A stretch of 64,000 bases of DNA, from positions 1,924,001-1,988,000 of the forward strand of contig JAWKQO010000001.1 of assembly GCA_041390105.1 (NCBI GenBank), in the 5' to 3' direction. The position numbers and the translations under genes were made by a program. Shown in pieces: positions 35,296 to 43,980 of the stretch (the stretch's first letter is position 1; every line of letters starts with the position of its first letter). Source of the stretch: Gemmatimonadota bacterium. GTDB taxonomy: Bacteria > Gemmatimonadota > Gemmatimonadetes > Longimicrobiales > Gaopeijiaceae. The notes under the pieces were generated by a model, which worked only from the letters and a program-made list of their open reading frames with translations, did not search any database and was not told the origin of the DNA.

Positions 35296-36084
35296 ATGCG
35301 CCGCAGCTCGTTTCTTCTCGGCAGCCTACTCCTGGCCGTGACGGCCCCCGCGTCGTCGCTGCTGGCACAGGAAGTCGCTGTGGAGCGCATCCTCGCGCCC
35401 GGCTCCGGGGCCCCGGTCCACGTCTGGGAGCTGCGCAGCGAGGCCACGCGGGGCCGCCCGTTCATCCTCCTGTTCCATCAAGGGGGAGCGAGCGGGCCAG
35501 CGGAGTATGCCCCCCTGTTGCCCCGGCTGCGAGCCCTTGGGTACAACCTCTTGGTGGTGGATCAACGCTCCGGTGGAGAGTTGTTCGGAGGGCGCAACCG
35601 CACCGCGGCAGCGTACGCCGAAGAGCCCGGCTACTGCGAGGCACTCCCCGACCTCGAGGTCGCATTGGAGCACGCCCGCCGTGTCGAGCCCGAGCGGCGC
35701 GCGATTCTCTGGGGAAGTAGCTACAGCGCGGCGCTGGTGATTCAGCTGGCCGCCCGCCGCACCGACGACGTCGCTGCGGTATTGGCTTTCTCGCCGGCCA
35801 CCGGGGAGCCCATGGAGGGATGCCGACCCGAACCCTGGGCCGAGAACCTGGACCTGCCGCTGCTGGCGCTGCGCCCCCGATCGGAGGCCGAGATTCCCTC
35901 GGTGCGCGAGCAACTTGACCGGTTGGAGGCGATGGGCCACCGCACATTCGTGGCGGACCCGGGCGCCCACGGATCGTCGATGCTGGTGGCGGACCGTGCC
36001 CACGGAGATGTTGCGGCCACCTGGGCCGTTGTCGAGGCGTTCCTGCAAGACGCGCAGGGCAGGACGTCGCTGACGCCTCGCTGA
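35296..36084 (+). CDS. Secreted alpha/beta hydrolase
   Basis: Exported serine hydrolase of 262 residues with a signal peptide (RRSSFLLGSLLLAVTA, ending SLLAQ). The alpha/beta hydrolase pattern includes FILLFHQGGASGPAEY (oxyanion loop), NLLVVDQRSGGELFGG, the nucleophile elbow LWGSSYSAAL (GxSxS, Ser in SSYS), LPLLALRPRSEAEI before the acid, and DPGAHGSSML with the catalytic His. Dienelactone hydrolase- or peptidase-like enzymes share this plan. It converges on the kinase gene with a ten-base gap. Confidence 0.85.
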   Translation: MRRSSFLLGSLLLAVTAPASSLLAQEVAVERILAPGSGAPVHVWELRSEATRGRPFILLFHQGGASGPAEYAPLLPRLRALGYNLLVVDQRSGGELFGGRNRTAAAYAEEPGYCEALPDLEVALEHARRVEPERRAILWGSSYSAALVIQLAARRTDDVAAVLAFSPATGEPMEGCRPEPWAENLDLPLLALRPRSEAEIPSVREQLDRLEAMGHRTFVADPGAHGSSMLVADRAHGDVAATWAVVEAFLQDAQGRTSLTPR

Positions 36085-36094
36085 TCCGTCCGCA

Positions 36095-38857
36095 TCAGCT
36101 CCCTGTCCGCAGTGCGCGCGCCCGCGCCTGCAGCGAATCGGCTTCCACGCTACGGCCCAACGCGCGCACCGCCTCCGCGCGCGTCTCCAGGGCATTCGCG
36201 AGACCACCGGGGTCGGAGGCGTAGATTCGCTCGATGGCGCTCCAGTGGCTCCGGGATAGGCGCTCCACGTCTTCGAACTCGCCCCGCCGCCTCCGTGTCG
36301 CGATCAGGCTCTCCACGGGATAGGCCACCCAGGGATGCTCGGGGGCCCCGCGCCCGAAGCGCTCGATGGAGTCCTCGAAGAGACGAACCGCTTCGGTGGT
36401 GTCCCCGAGCGCGCGCACGGCCACGCCGAGCGCCTGCAGGTCGATCGCGGTGCTCGGGTGATCGGGACCCAACACACGCTCGGCGATCTCCACTGCCCGC
36501 TCCAGGTAGGGCCGGGCCTCCGCGAAACGGTCGAGATCATTCAGCGTGACTCCGAGGTTGTACAGGGGGAACGCCATCGCACGGTGCCCGGGCGGCAGAA
36601 CCGAGTCGTAGATGGCGATAGCCTGCTCGTAGTACGGGATGGCGCGTTCCGTTTCTCCGCTGGTGTTGTAGGCGTTACCGATCGTCATCAGCGTATTGCC
36701 AACGTCGGCCGACCACTCCCCGAACACGCCGGTCCGGATCTCCAGCGCCCGGTTCAGCAGCGCTACGGCGGTGTCCACTCCCAGCTTGCTCTGGATGGCC
36801 GTGGCCAGATTCGCCAGTCCCAAGGCCACTTCCGGGTGCTCGGGACCGAACACCGCCAACTGTCCCTGCAACGCCTGCTCGAAGAGCACCAGGGCCGAGT
36901 CCGGCTCCCCACTCTGACCGTAGGCGATCGCCAGGGCGTTCAGGACCGAGCTGCGGTCGGGGTGGTTCGGCGGCAATCGCGCTTCGCGCACAGCCTGGAC
37001 CCGACGCATGGCCGCAATGCCCTCGGGGTAGCGTCCGCCCCTCAGAAGCGCCACCGCCTGAGCATAGCGGGTATCCGCCAACTCCGTGGATTCGAGGCCC
37101 AACGTGGGTTCCTGCAGCGCCAGCGCCCGGTCCAGCAACGCCACGGCACTGTCGGCGGAGGTGCTGCTCAACAGGTAGGCCAGATTCACGAGGGACTTCG
37201 CGAGCAGGAGTGGGTCCCCCGCTTGCTCCCGGATCGCGACCGCGCGCTCCCCATAGGCGATGCCCGCATCGTAGCCGTCGCGTCGCGCCTCGAGCAGCGC
37301 GAGGTTGTCCAGGACATCGGCGGTCGCCGCGCTCGCCGTCACCCCGTCCTTCGGCTCCTGCAGGTCCAGCGCCTCCATCAGCAACGAGTCCGCTGTGGCG
37401 AACGCCCCCAGGCTGAGGTAGGTCCGACCGATGGCGTTGAGCAGCCGCGCCCGAACCAGCGGTTGCTCCTCCAGCTCGTTGCCCAGGCGCACGCGCCCGC
37501 GGTCGAGCGCCGCCCGCACCGTGACGCTGTCGCCCAACGCGTTGCCGGGTCCCGCCTGGTCGAACATGCGCGCCAGGAACGCGACCGTCTGTTCGGCGGT
37601 GGCGCGCTCCTGCTGGGCCACGTCGCGCTCGCGGGCCAGCCGCAGCGTGTAGAATGCGATCAACCCGGTGACGAACAGCAGGGCCGCCACGCTGGCGACC
37701 ACGGCCGCGCGGTTACGCGAGACGAACTTGTGCAGCCGATACCCCACCGTGGCCGGGCGGGCCGCGATCGGCCGCCCCTCCAGATGACGACGGATGTCGT
37801 CGGCCAGGTGCCCGACGGTCGCGTAGCGCCGCTCCGGCTCTTTGCGGAGGGTCATCATCACGATGCGGTCCAAGTCGCCGCTCAACCGTTGGGGAGGCAC
37901 GAACGTGCCGACCTCGCCGGTGCGCGCGGCCGCCGTACTGGGAGGAGCCGGCTCCTGGTCCAGAATGCGACTTTGGACGTCGCGCGCGGTGTCGCCGCGA
38001 CTGCGGAAGGGCTGCACTCCAGAGAGTAGCTCGTACAGCACCACGCCGAGGGAAAACACGTCGCTGGCCACGGTGACACGCTCGCCCCGAACCTGCTCCG
38101 GACTGGCGTAGGCGGGGGTCAGCGGTACGGCGTGGGTCACCTCGTCGTCGCCCGCTTCCCCCAGGAGCTTGGCGATGCCGAAATCCACCAGCTTGGGCGT
38201 CCCACTCCCGTCCACCAGGATGTTGGACGGCTTCAGATCTCGGTGCACGACCAGTGCCGCATGCGCGTGCTGCACGGCATCGCAGACGGTGAGGAACAAT
38301 CGCAGCCGCTCCTCGAGGCTGGCCCCCTTGGCGGCGATGTATTCGTCGAAGGGAGCACCCTCGACGTACTCCATGGCCAGGAACGGCACTCCGTCGGGAC
38401 CCACGCCGCCGTCGAGCAGACGCGCGATGTTGGGATGCTGCAGGTCGGCGAGGATCTGACGCTCGGCCCGGAAGCGACGCTCCAACTCCGGCGTGAGCAC
38501 CGCCCCCCGCACGAACTTGAGGGCCGCCCGTGCGCTGTAGGCGTCGTCGGCCCGCTCCGCCAACCAGACCGTACCCATCCCACCGCGCCCGATCTCCTCG
38601 ATCAGGCGCCAGGCGCCGAACCGCTGTCCGGCCCGGGAGGAGCCCTCTTCCTGTTCCAGGGCCCCAGCGGCAACGCGGACGGCACCGTCGATGAACGTCC
38701 CCCCGCCGGCCGCTTCCTCGGACGCGAGCAGCGCCTCCACCTCGCTCCGCACCTCGACGTCCGGGCACGCCTCCTCGAGCCAACGACGCCGCTCTTGAGG
38801 GCGTTGCTCCAAAGCGCTGTGGAACAGCGCTTCGACCTCCTGCCATCGGTCGGTCAT
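36095..38857 (-). CDS. Ser/Thr protein kinase with transmembrane helix and TPR sensor region
   Basis: PknB-like eukaryotic-type kinase, 920 residues. A 75-residue N-terminal helical segment (VEALFHSALEQRPQERRRWLEEAC) of the type found in many such kinases precedes the catalytic domain: Gly loop GRGGMGTVW (90-98), Lys about 114, HRDLKPSN (205-212), DFG (225-227) and ASPEQVRG. A membrane helix lies at about 384-404. The outside half is a long array of tetratricopeptide repeats (about ten). All catalytic residues are present. AGGAGA precedes the ATG. It has no sigma-factor gene next to it, unlike many relatives. The TPRs probably bind a peptide or protein signal. Confidence 0.93.
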   Translation of the reverse strand: MTDRWQEVEALFHSALEQRPQERRRWLEEACPDVEVRSEVEALLASEEAAGGGTFIDGAVRVAAGALEQEEGSSRAGQRFGAWRLIEEIGRGGMGTVWLAERADDAYSARAALKFVRGAVLTPELERRFRAERQILADLQHPNIARLLDGGVGPDGVPFLAMEYVEGAPFDEYIAAKGASLEERLRLFLTVCDAVQHAHAALVVHRDLKPSNILVDGSGTPKLVDFGIAKLLGEAGDDEVTHAVPLTPAYASPEQVRGERVTVASDVFSLGVVLYELLSGVQPFRSRGDTARDVQSRILDQEPAPPSTAAARTGEVGTFVPPQRLSGDLDRIVMMTLRKEPERRYATVGHLADDIRRHLEGRPIAARPATVGYRLHKFVSRNRAAVVASVAALLFVTGLIAFYTLRLARERDVAQQERATAEQTVAFLARMFDQAGPGNALGDSVTVRAALDRGRVRLGNELEEQPLVRARLLNAIGRTYLSLGAFATADSLLMEALDLQEPKDGVTASAATADVLDNLALLEARRDGYDAGIAYGERAVAIREQAGDPLLLAKSLVNLAYLLSSTSADSAVALLDRALALQEPTLGLESTELADTRYAQAVALLRGGRYPEGIAAMRRVQAVREARLPPNHPDRSSVLNALAIAYGQSGEPDSALVLFEQALQGQLAVFGPEHPEVALGLANLATAIQSKLGVDTAVALLNRALEIRTGVFGEWSADVGNTLMTIGNAYNTSGETERAIPYYEQAIAIYDSVLPPGHRAMAFPLYNLGVTLNDLDRFAEARPYLERAVEIAERVLGPDHPSTAIDLQALGVAVRALGDTTEAVRLFEDSIERFGRGAPEHPWVAYPVESLIATRRRRGEFEDVERLSRSHWSAIERIYASDPGGLANALETRAEAVRALGRSVEADSLQARARALRTGS

Positions 38858-38982
38858 GGTGCTCTCCTGGAGATGCGCGCGGGCTTCACCATCGAAGGCG
38901 TGAAACCGGGAGGCAAGCCATCATCGGGATTCCCTCGACCCAGCCCGGCCGTGGCCGGTCCGCCTCCCGGCAAGGGCCGTGC

Positions 38983-38988
38983 TATGTT
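38983..38988 (+). promoter_or_regulatory. Possible -10 element for a leaderless transcript
   Basis: TATGTT ends seven bases before the ATG of the AlkX-like gene, and no ribosome site is visible. Transcription starting at or next to the ATG would give a leaderless mRNA. Weak evidence because no -35 element is recognised. Confidence 0.3.
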
Positions 38989-38994
38989 CCTTTC

Positions 38995-40197
38995 ATGGTG
39001 CACCTTACCGAGACCGAAGCCGTGCGCTTCTGGCTGGCCCGCCAGGGGCTGGCGCGCCCCCGGGGCGAGCTGCCCCTCACCGCAGGCAGCTTCACAGACC
39101 ACCTGGAGAGAACGGGCGCACTCCAACTGGACTCGATCAACGTGGTGGAACGAGCCCACTACCTGACGCTCTGGAGTCGCTTCGGCGCCTTCGCCCGCTC
39201 CAAGCTGGACCGTTGGATCTACCGCGAGCGACGCGCCTACGAGTACTGGGGTCACGAGGCGTCCCTCCTCCCCATCTCCCACCTGCCCCTGGGTCTCCGG
39301 CGCATGCGGGACTTCCCGCCGGAATCATGGACGCGGCGTTCGTGGTGGTCGACCTACGCCACCTCGACGGCTTCCCGGCGACGGGTCCTGAAGCGCATCC
39401 GGGAGGAGGGCCCGCTGGAGGCGGGAGACTTCGAGCTGGGTCCCGATGAGTTCGCGGACGGGCGCCCGGGCGGTAGCTACCCGCTCACCAAGGAAGATGG
39501 GCGCTCCCTGAAGCTGCTCTGGCACGAAGGGAAGCTGGCGGTGCACGACCGGCGACACTTTCGCTGTGTCTACGATCTGGCCGAGCGCGTCTACCCGGAC
39601 GCGAAGGCCGCGCGCGCGCGCGATGCGGAGGACAGCTGGCTCCTGATCGGCCTCTCCGGCAATGGCGTCGCCCCGGAACGCCATCTGGTCGGCTACTGGA
39701 CCGCGCACGCCGCCAGCGCCGCCGAACGAAAACGGGTCCTGGAGCGAGCGCTACGCTCCGGCCGGGTAACGCCGGTCAAGGTGGGAAGCGAGCGCACACC
39801 GTGGTACATGCTCAGCGAGCATCTGGATGCGTTGAGCGAGCTGCCCGAACCTGAGGGCACCACCCTGCTCACTCCGTTCGATTCCCTGCTCTGGCAGCGC
39901 AAGCGCGCGGAGGAGCTCCTGGGGTTTCGCTACCGGGTCGAGATCTACGTGCCGGCGGCCAAGCGCGAGTTCGGGTACTACGCGCTCCCGATCCTCCACG
40001 ACGGCCGTCTGGTGGGACGACTGGATCCCAAGCTGCATCGCGACCGCGGCGTGCTCGAGGTCCGGTCCCTGCACCTGGAGCCGAGCTTCAAGAGGGACAC
40101 GCGCTTCGCCCGCGGGGTGGCCGACGCGTTGGACGAGCTTCGGAGATTCCTCGGTGCCGAGGCTCTCGAGCTTCCCCGCGGCGCAGGGTGGGTGTGA
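38995..40197 (+). CDS. YcaQ/AlkX-like winged-helix DNA glycosylase
   Basis: Protein of 400 residues of the HTH_42 superfamily, whose characterised members unhook interstrand DNA crosslinks and remove bulky alkylated bases. Diagnostic segments: LQLDSINVVERAHYLTLWSRFG containing the QxD catalytic motif (as in AlkX; AlkZ has QxQ), YEYWGHEASLLP, three winged-helix units (SRRRVLKRIREEGPLEAGDF), LLTPFDSLLWQRKRAEELLGFRYRVEIYVPAAKREFGYYALPILHDGRLVGRLDPK (quoted in pieces by position 39868-40032), ending in a C-terminal helix. No signal peptide. Its stop shares one base with the next ATG, so translation is probably coupled to the DinB-type gene. Confidence 0.87.
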   Translation: MVHLTETEAVRFWLARQGLARPRGELPLTAGSFTDHLERTGALQLDSINVVERAHYLTLWSRFGAFARSKLDRWIYRERRAYEYWGHEASLLPISHLPLGLRRMRDFPPESWTRRSWWSTYATSTASRRRVLKRIREEGPLEAGDFELGPDEFADGRPGGSYPLTKEDGRSLKLLWHEGKLAVHDRRHFRCVYDLAERVYPDAKAARARDAEDSWLLIGLSGNGVAPERHLVGYWTAHAASAAERKRVLERALRSGRVTPVKVGSERTPWYMLSEHLDALSELPEPEGTTLLTPFDSLLWQRKRAEELLGFRYRVEIYVPAAKREFGYYALPILHDGRLVGRLDPKLHRDRGVLEVRSLHLEPSFKRDTRFARGVADALDELRRFLGAEALELPRGAGWV

Positions 40198-40712
40198 TGA
40201 CTCGCCGACAGTGGTTCGACCGCCGCTTCGCGCTGGGACTCGCGCCGGACGTGCTTCCGGAGCTGATCGAACGCCTGCGAGGCACGCCTGGCCGCCTCGG
40301 CGAGCGGATGGGAGGGCTCTCGGCCAAGACGTTGGTTCAACGGCCGGGAGACGCCTGGTCGATCCAGGAGCAGGCCGGACACCTGCTGGACCTGGAGCGC
40401 CTGTGGCACGCCCGTTTCCGGGAGCTGCTCGCGGGCGTCGACGTGCTGCGGGAGGCAGATCTCCAGAACCGCGCCACCTGGGATGCGAACCACAACCGAC
40501 GACCGCTTTCGTCACTGCTCGGCGACTTCCGCGACGCACGCCTCACGTGGGTGGTCGAGTTGGAAGCGCTACACCCCGCGGACCTCACGCGTACTGCGCT
40601 CCACCCCCGCCTGCGACAACCCATGTCGATTCCCGACCTCTGCTTCTTCGTCGCGGAGCACGACGACCATCACCTGGCTGCGATCACGGCGTTGCGCCGC
40701 GACGCGGGCTGA
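40197..40712 (+). CDS. DinB-family protein
   Basis: Four-helix-bundle protein of the DinB/DUF664 type, 171 residues, usually metal-binding with three His. Visible His sites are in WSIQEQAGHLLDLERLW and in HDDHHLAAI near the C-terminus. The ATG overlaps the AlkX stop by one base (TGATG). Many DinB-type proteins act as thiol-dependent transferases; since it is co-translated with a DNA glycosylase, a role in alkylation damage is possible but unproven. A second DinB gene lies at 63192. Confidence 0.85.
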   Translation: MTRRQWFDRRFALGLAPDVLPELIERLRGTPGRLGERMGGLSAKTLVQRPGDAWSIQEQAGHLLDLERLWHARFRELLAGVDVLREADLQNRATWDANHNRRPLSSLLGDFRDARLTWVVELEALHPADLTRTALHPRLRQPMSIPDLCFFVAEHDDHHLAAITALRRDAG

Positions 40713-40717
40713 TCGGA

Positions 40718-41185
40718 TCAGCGGGGTCGGTCGCTCCACCAACGATGGGAGATGCGCCAGCGGCCGTCGGGGCCTTTGCGCAGCAGAGAAACGTACTCGC
40801 CCCCGCTCTCATAGGACTGGCCATCGTAGTCGAAGGCCAACGTGAAGGAGCCGCGCGCGAACCCCAGGTTCCCGCTGCCCCCGACCTCTTCCTGTCGAAG
40901 GTCGAACCGCCGCACCGCGGTTGCGGCGCCGCCTTCCGGCCACCAGAAGCCACGGATGGCGGCGGGCGTCGCGAGAGCCGAGCGACCGGAAGGGACGATC
41001 ACCGCGTCCGGCGTGAGCGTGGCCATGACCGCCACCGAGTCGTTGGCAAGCCAGGCCGCGGCGTAGGCGGCGTCCGCCGCCGCGATCGCCGCTTCATCGG
41101 CGGGGCCATCTCCACCCGCACACGCGGTCAGTGCCACCAGCAGGGCTGCGGCGCCCTGGCCTCGACGTCGGACGGGACCGTTCAT
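40718..41185 (-). CDS. DUF4440/SnoaL-like (NTF2-fold) lipoprotein
   Basis: Small lipoprotein of 155 residues with lipobox VALTAC, followed by an NTF2-like alpha+beta cone domain: EAAIAAADAAYAAAWLANDSVAVMATLTPDAVIVPSG, then GEYVSLLRKGPDGRWRISHRWWS. This resembles DUF4440 proteins. Its ATG overlaps the recQ stop as ATGA, making it the last gene of an operon with RecQ and a dipeptidase. Role unknown. Confidence 0.85.
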   Translation of the reverse strand: MNGPVRRRGQGAAALLVALTACAGGDGPADEAAIAAADAAYAAAWLANDSVAVMATLTPDAVIVPSGRSALATPAAIRGFWWPEGGAATAVRRFDLRQEEVGGSGNLGFARGSFTLAFDYDGQSYESGGEYVSLLRKGPDGRWRISHRWWSDRPR

Positions 41186-42699
41186 GGGCTCATCTCCGCG
41201 CGCAGCTCCTCCAACGCATCCAGGAACACCTGTCCGTAGCGCTCCAACTTGGCTGGTCCCACCCCGGGCACCTCCAGCATCTCGTCCGCCGTGCGGGGCA
41301 TCTGCTCCACGAGGGCCCGCAGGGTCTTGTCGTTGAATACGATGTAGGCCGGAACGTTCTGTCGGTCGGCGACCCGCTTACGGACGTCGCGCAGGTGGTC
41401 GAAGGCGCGGTCGTCTCCGGTGCCGGTCGCGCTCGCGTCGCGTCGGGGCCGCTCGCCGGACCGCTTCGACGAGGCGGTCATTCCCTCCGCTGCGAGCGAC
41501 TCCACCGTCACACCGGTGCAGACGTCACAGGCATCGCCACATCCGTCCAGCTCCTCAGCGAAGTAGGCGAGGATGGCCCGATGACGGCAGCCGCCCTGCT
41601 CGAGCAAGCGATACAGTCCCCGGGTGGCCTGCAGCTTGGCATGGTACTGCTCAGGATCTTCGATTCCGTCCAGGAAGCGCTCGTGCAGCTTCACGTCCGC
41701 CCAGGAGTAGAAGAGGAAGCAGTCGCTGGGTAGCCCGTCCCGTCCCGCCCGGCCGATCTCCTGATACCAGGACTCCACGTCCTTGGGCATGTCTCGATGG
41801 ATGACGAATCGTACGTTCGACTTGTCGATGCCCATGCCGAAGGCGATGGTCGCCACGACGACGTCTACATCGTCCCTGGCGAAGGCGTCCTGATGGCGAG
41901 TCCGCTCCTCGTCTGAGAGACCCGCGTGGTAGGGCACCGCCCGCACGCCCTTCTTCTCCAGGAATGCGGCCGTCTGCTCCACTGCCTTGCGCGATAGGCA
42001 ATACACGATGCCCCGCTCGCCCTGCCGCGCGCGCACGAGCCCCAGGATCTCCGCCCGCGTGTCGCCTTCTCCTTTGCGGCGCACGTAGACGCGGAGGTTG
42101 CGCCGGAAGAACGAGCCCTTGTAGCCCCTGGGCTTGACCATGCCCAGTTGCCGGAGGATGTCGCGAGCCACCGGGCGAGTGGCCGTTGCAGTCAGCGCCA
42201 GCACCGGAATCCCCTGCAGTTCCTCCTTCAGGCCCTGCAGGCTCCGGTACGCGGGACGGAAATCGTGCCCCCACTGAGAGATGCAGTGCGCTTCGTCCAC
42301 AACGATCAACGAGAGGGGCCAGCCCCTCATCTCGCGTCGCAGGAACCGCGTCAGCGCCTCCGGCGCCAGGTACACCAACTCGTATGCTCCCGACTTGAGC
42401 GCGGCCAACCGCCGATTGCGCTCTTCGAAGTCCAGCGTGGAGTTGATGGCGGTGGCGCGGAAGCCCAGGGACTCGAGCGCGTCGACCTGGTCCTTCATCA
42501 AGGAGATGAGAGGCGAGATCACCAACACCGTGCCCCGAAGAATCTTGGCAGGCACCTGGAACGTCAGCGACTTGCCCGCGCCGGTGGGCATCACCGCGAT
42601 GCAGTCGTGACCCTCGACCACCGCATCGATGATCTGGCGTTGCCCGGGACGGAAGGTCTCGTAGCCGAACACCGAGCGCAGGACCTCGTCCGGCGTCAC
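41182..42699 (-). CDS. recQ: RecQ-family ATP-dependent DNA helicase
   Basis: Superfamily 2 3'-5' DNA helicase, 505 residues. Motif 0/I: FRPGQRQII and MPTGAGKS (37-44); motif II DEAH (135-138) with the RecQ-specific ISQWGHDFRP loop; motif VI QEIGRAGRDG (about 313-322). The zinc-binding Cys at about 371, 387, 391 and 394 are all present. An HRDC domain covers about 430-505 (VPAYIVFNDKTLRALVEQMP). The winged-helix part between zinc site and HRDC seems short, so this may be a compact RecQ. GTG start overlapping the dipeptidase stop as GTGA. Acts in recombination and fork repair. Confidence 0.94.
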   Translation of the reverse strand: MTPDEVLRSVFGYETFRPGQRQIIDAVVEGHDCIAVMPTGAGKSLTFQVPAKILRGTVLVISPLISLMKDQVDALESLGFRATAINSTLDFEERNRRLAALKSGAYELVYLAPEALTRFLRREMRGWPLSLIVVDEAHCISQWGHDFRPAYRSLQGLKEELQGIPVLALTATATRPVARDILRQLGMVKPRGYKGSFFRRNLRVYVRRKGEGDTRAEILGLVRARQGERGIVYCLSRKAVEQTAAFLEKKGVRAVPYHAGLSDEERTRHQDAFARDDVDVVVATIAFGMGIDKSNVRFVIHRDMPKDVESWYQEIGRAGRDGLPSDCFLFYSWADVKLHERFLDGIEDPEQYHAKLQATRGLYRLLEQGGCRHRAILAYFAEELDGCGDACDVCTGVTVESLAAEGMTASSKRSGERPRRDASATGTGDDRAFDHLRDVRKRVADRQNVPAYIVFNDKTLRALVEQMPRTADEMLEVPGVGPAKLERYGQVFLDALEELRAEMSP

Positions 42700-43775
42700 G
42701 CGTCGCCCCAGATCTGCCGCAGTACACGCACCCAGTTGCGATGAGCGATGCCTTCGAGGTCCGATTGGTGGAAGCCCGCGTCACGGAAGGCCTGCAGGAG
42801 GCGGGGCAGGCCCGTCACGTCCTGCAGGTCCACGGGCATCACCGCTCCGTCGAAGTCCGAGCCCAGCGCCACATGCTCGAGGCCGATGCGATCGGCCACA
42901 TAGCGGGCATGGCGCACGATCTCCTGCAGCGACGTGGGTTGCTCCGCATCGCCATCGGCGCGCAGAAACCCTGTGTGGAAGTTGATGCCCACCAGCCCCC
43001 CGCTGGCTCCGATGGCGTCGAGCTGAGCGTCCGTCAGGTTGCGGGGGGAGGGGCACAATGCGTGTACGGCCGAATGGGTGGCGACCAAAGGCGCGTCGTG
43101 CAAGCGTGACACGTCCCAGAATCCACGCTCGTTGAGATGGGACAGGTCGACCAGCACGCCCAGCCGTGCGCATGCCTTGATCAGGCGCCGGCCCGCCGCG
43201 CTGAGGCCAGGTCCGATGTCCGGTGAGCCCGGGAAGTCGAAGGGCACTCCGGTGCCGAACGCGTTGGGACGGCTCCACACGGGGCCGAGAGAGCGGAGGC
43301 CGGCCGCGTGCAGCACGTCCAGCGCCTCCATGCGGGTATCGATCGCCTCGGCGCCTTCCACGTGGGCGATCACGGCCAGGGTGCCGTTTTCCAGACAGCG
43401 CTCCAGCTCCGACACGGACCGCACCACCGCCACGCTGCCCGCCGCATCCCGCTCCAGGCGGAACAGATCGGACAGCACCGCCAGCGTGTAGGTCAGCGCG
43501 CTGCGTCGACTCACGCGACGCGCTGGCTCCACCACCCAGGCGCCCGGCACCGCGCGCCCCTCCGCGTCCATGCGGGGCCTGCGCACACGCTCGCGCCCCG
43601 GCGACGGCGTGAAGATGGCGAAAAAGCCGCCCGCCAGGCCTCCCTCCTGCGCCCGCGCTAGATCGACGTGGCCCAGCTCGCTGCGTACGAGAAACGTGCG
43701 GCGTGCCTCCGCCGGAGCGTTGCGGATCTGGGTGAGCGTGTCGTTGTGTCCGTCCAGGACCGGAATGCGTGTCAT
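42696..43775 (-). CDS. Membrane dipeptidase-family (M19) protein
   Basis: Zinc-dependent renal-dipeptidase-type enzyme, 359 residues, cleaving dipeptides including those with D-residues. Metal-site motifs: VLDGHNDTL (His and Asp), IAHVEGAEAI (bridging Glu), VDLSHLNERGFWDV, ATHSAVHALCPSPRNLTD and LGSDFDGAV near the C-terminus. No signal peptide, so cytoplasmic. The ATG at 43775 starts MTRIPVLDGHND. First gene of a three-gene minus-strand operon with four-base overlaps (dipeptidase, RecQ, DUF4440 lipoprotein). Confidence 0.92.
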   Translation of the reverse strand: MTRIPVLDGHNDTLTQIRNAPAEARRTFLVRSELGHVDLARAQEGGLAGGFFAIFTPSPGRERVRRPRMDAEGRAVPGAWVVEPARRVSRRSALTYTLAVLSDLFRLERDAAGSVAVVRSVSELERCLENGTLAVIAHVEGAEAIDTRMEALDVLHAAGLRSLGPVWSRPNAFGTGVPFDFPGSPDIGPGLSAAGRRLIKACARLGVLVDLSHLNERGFWDVSRLHDAPLVATHSAVHALCPSPRNLTDAQLDAIGASGGLVGINFHTGFLRADGDAEQPTSLQEIVRHARYVADRIGLEHVALGSDFDGAVMPVDLQDVTGLPRLLQAFRDAGFHQSDLEGIAHRNWVRVLRQIWGDA

Positions 43776-43980
43776 GGGATCCCAAGGCGCGCGGCTCAGG
43801 GGGGCGGCTTCCAGGGAAGCGCCTGCGACAGCCCCTAGTCTCGCGCCGATCGGCGGGCAGGTCCACGGTGCGAGAAGCCAGCGGCCGTAGGTCGCGGGGC
43901 CCGCGCCACGCGGCGCATGCGCGCAGCGGACCGAGGCGGTATCGTGCAAAAGGCGAAGCGACTTCGACCGGAACGTGCCC

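Noticed and set aside
36335..38029. 564-codon frame antisense to the kinase
   Set aside because: The minus-strand kinase has every catalytic motif; the antisense frame has none.
43893..43922. Short palindromes (CGCGGG/CCCGCG and GCGCATGCGC) upstream of the subtilase gene
   Set aside because: Such G/C palindromes are expected by chance at this base composition, with no promoter hexamer alongside.
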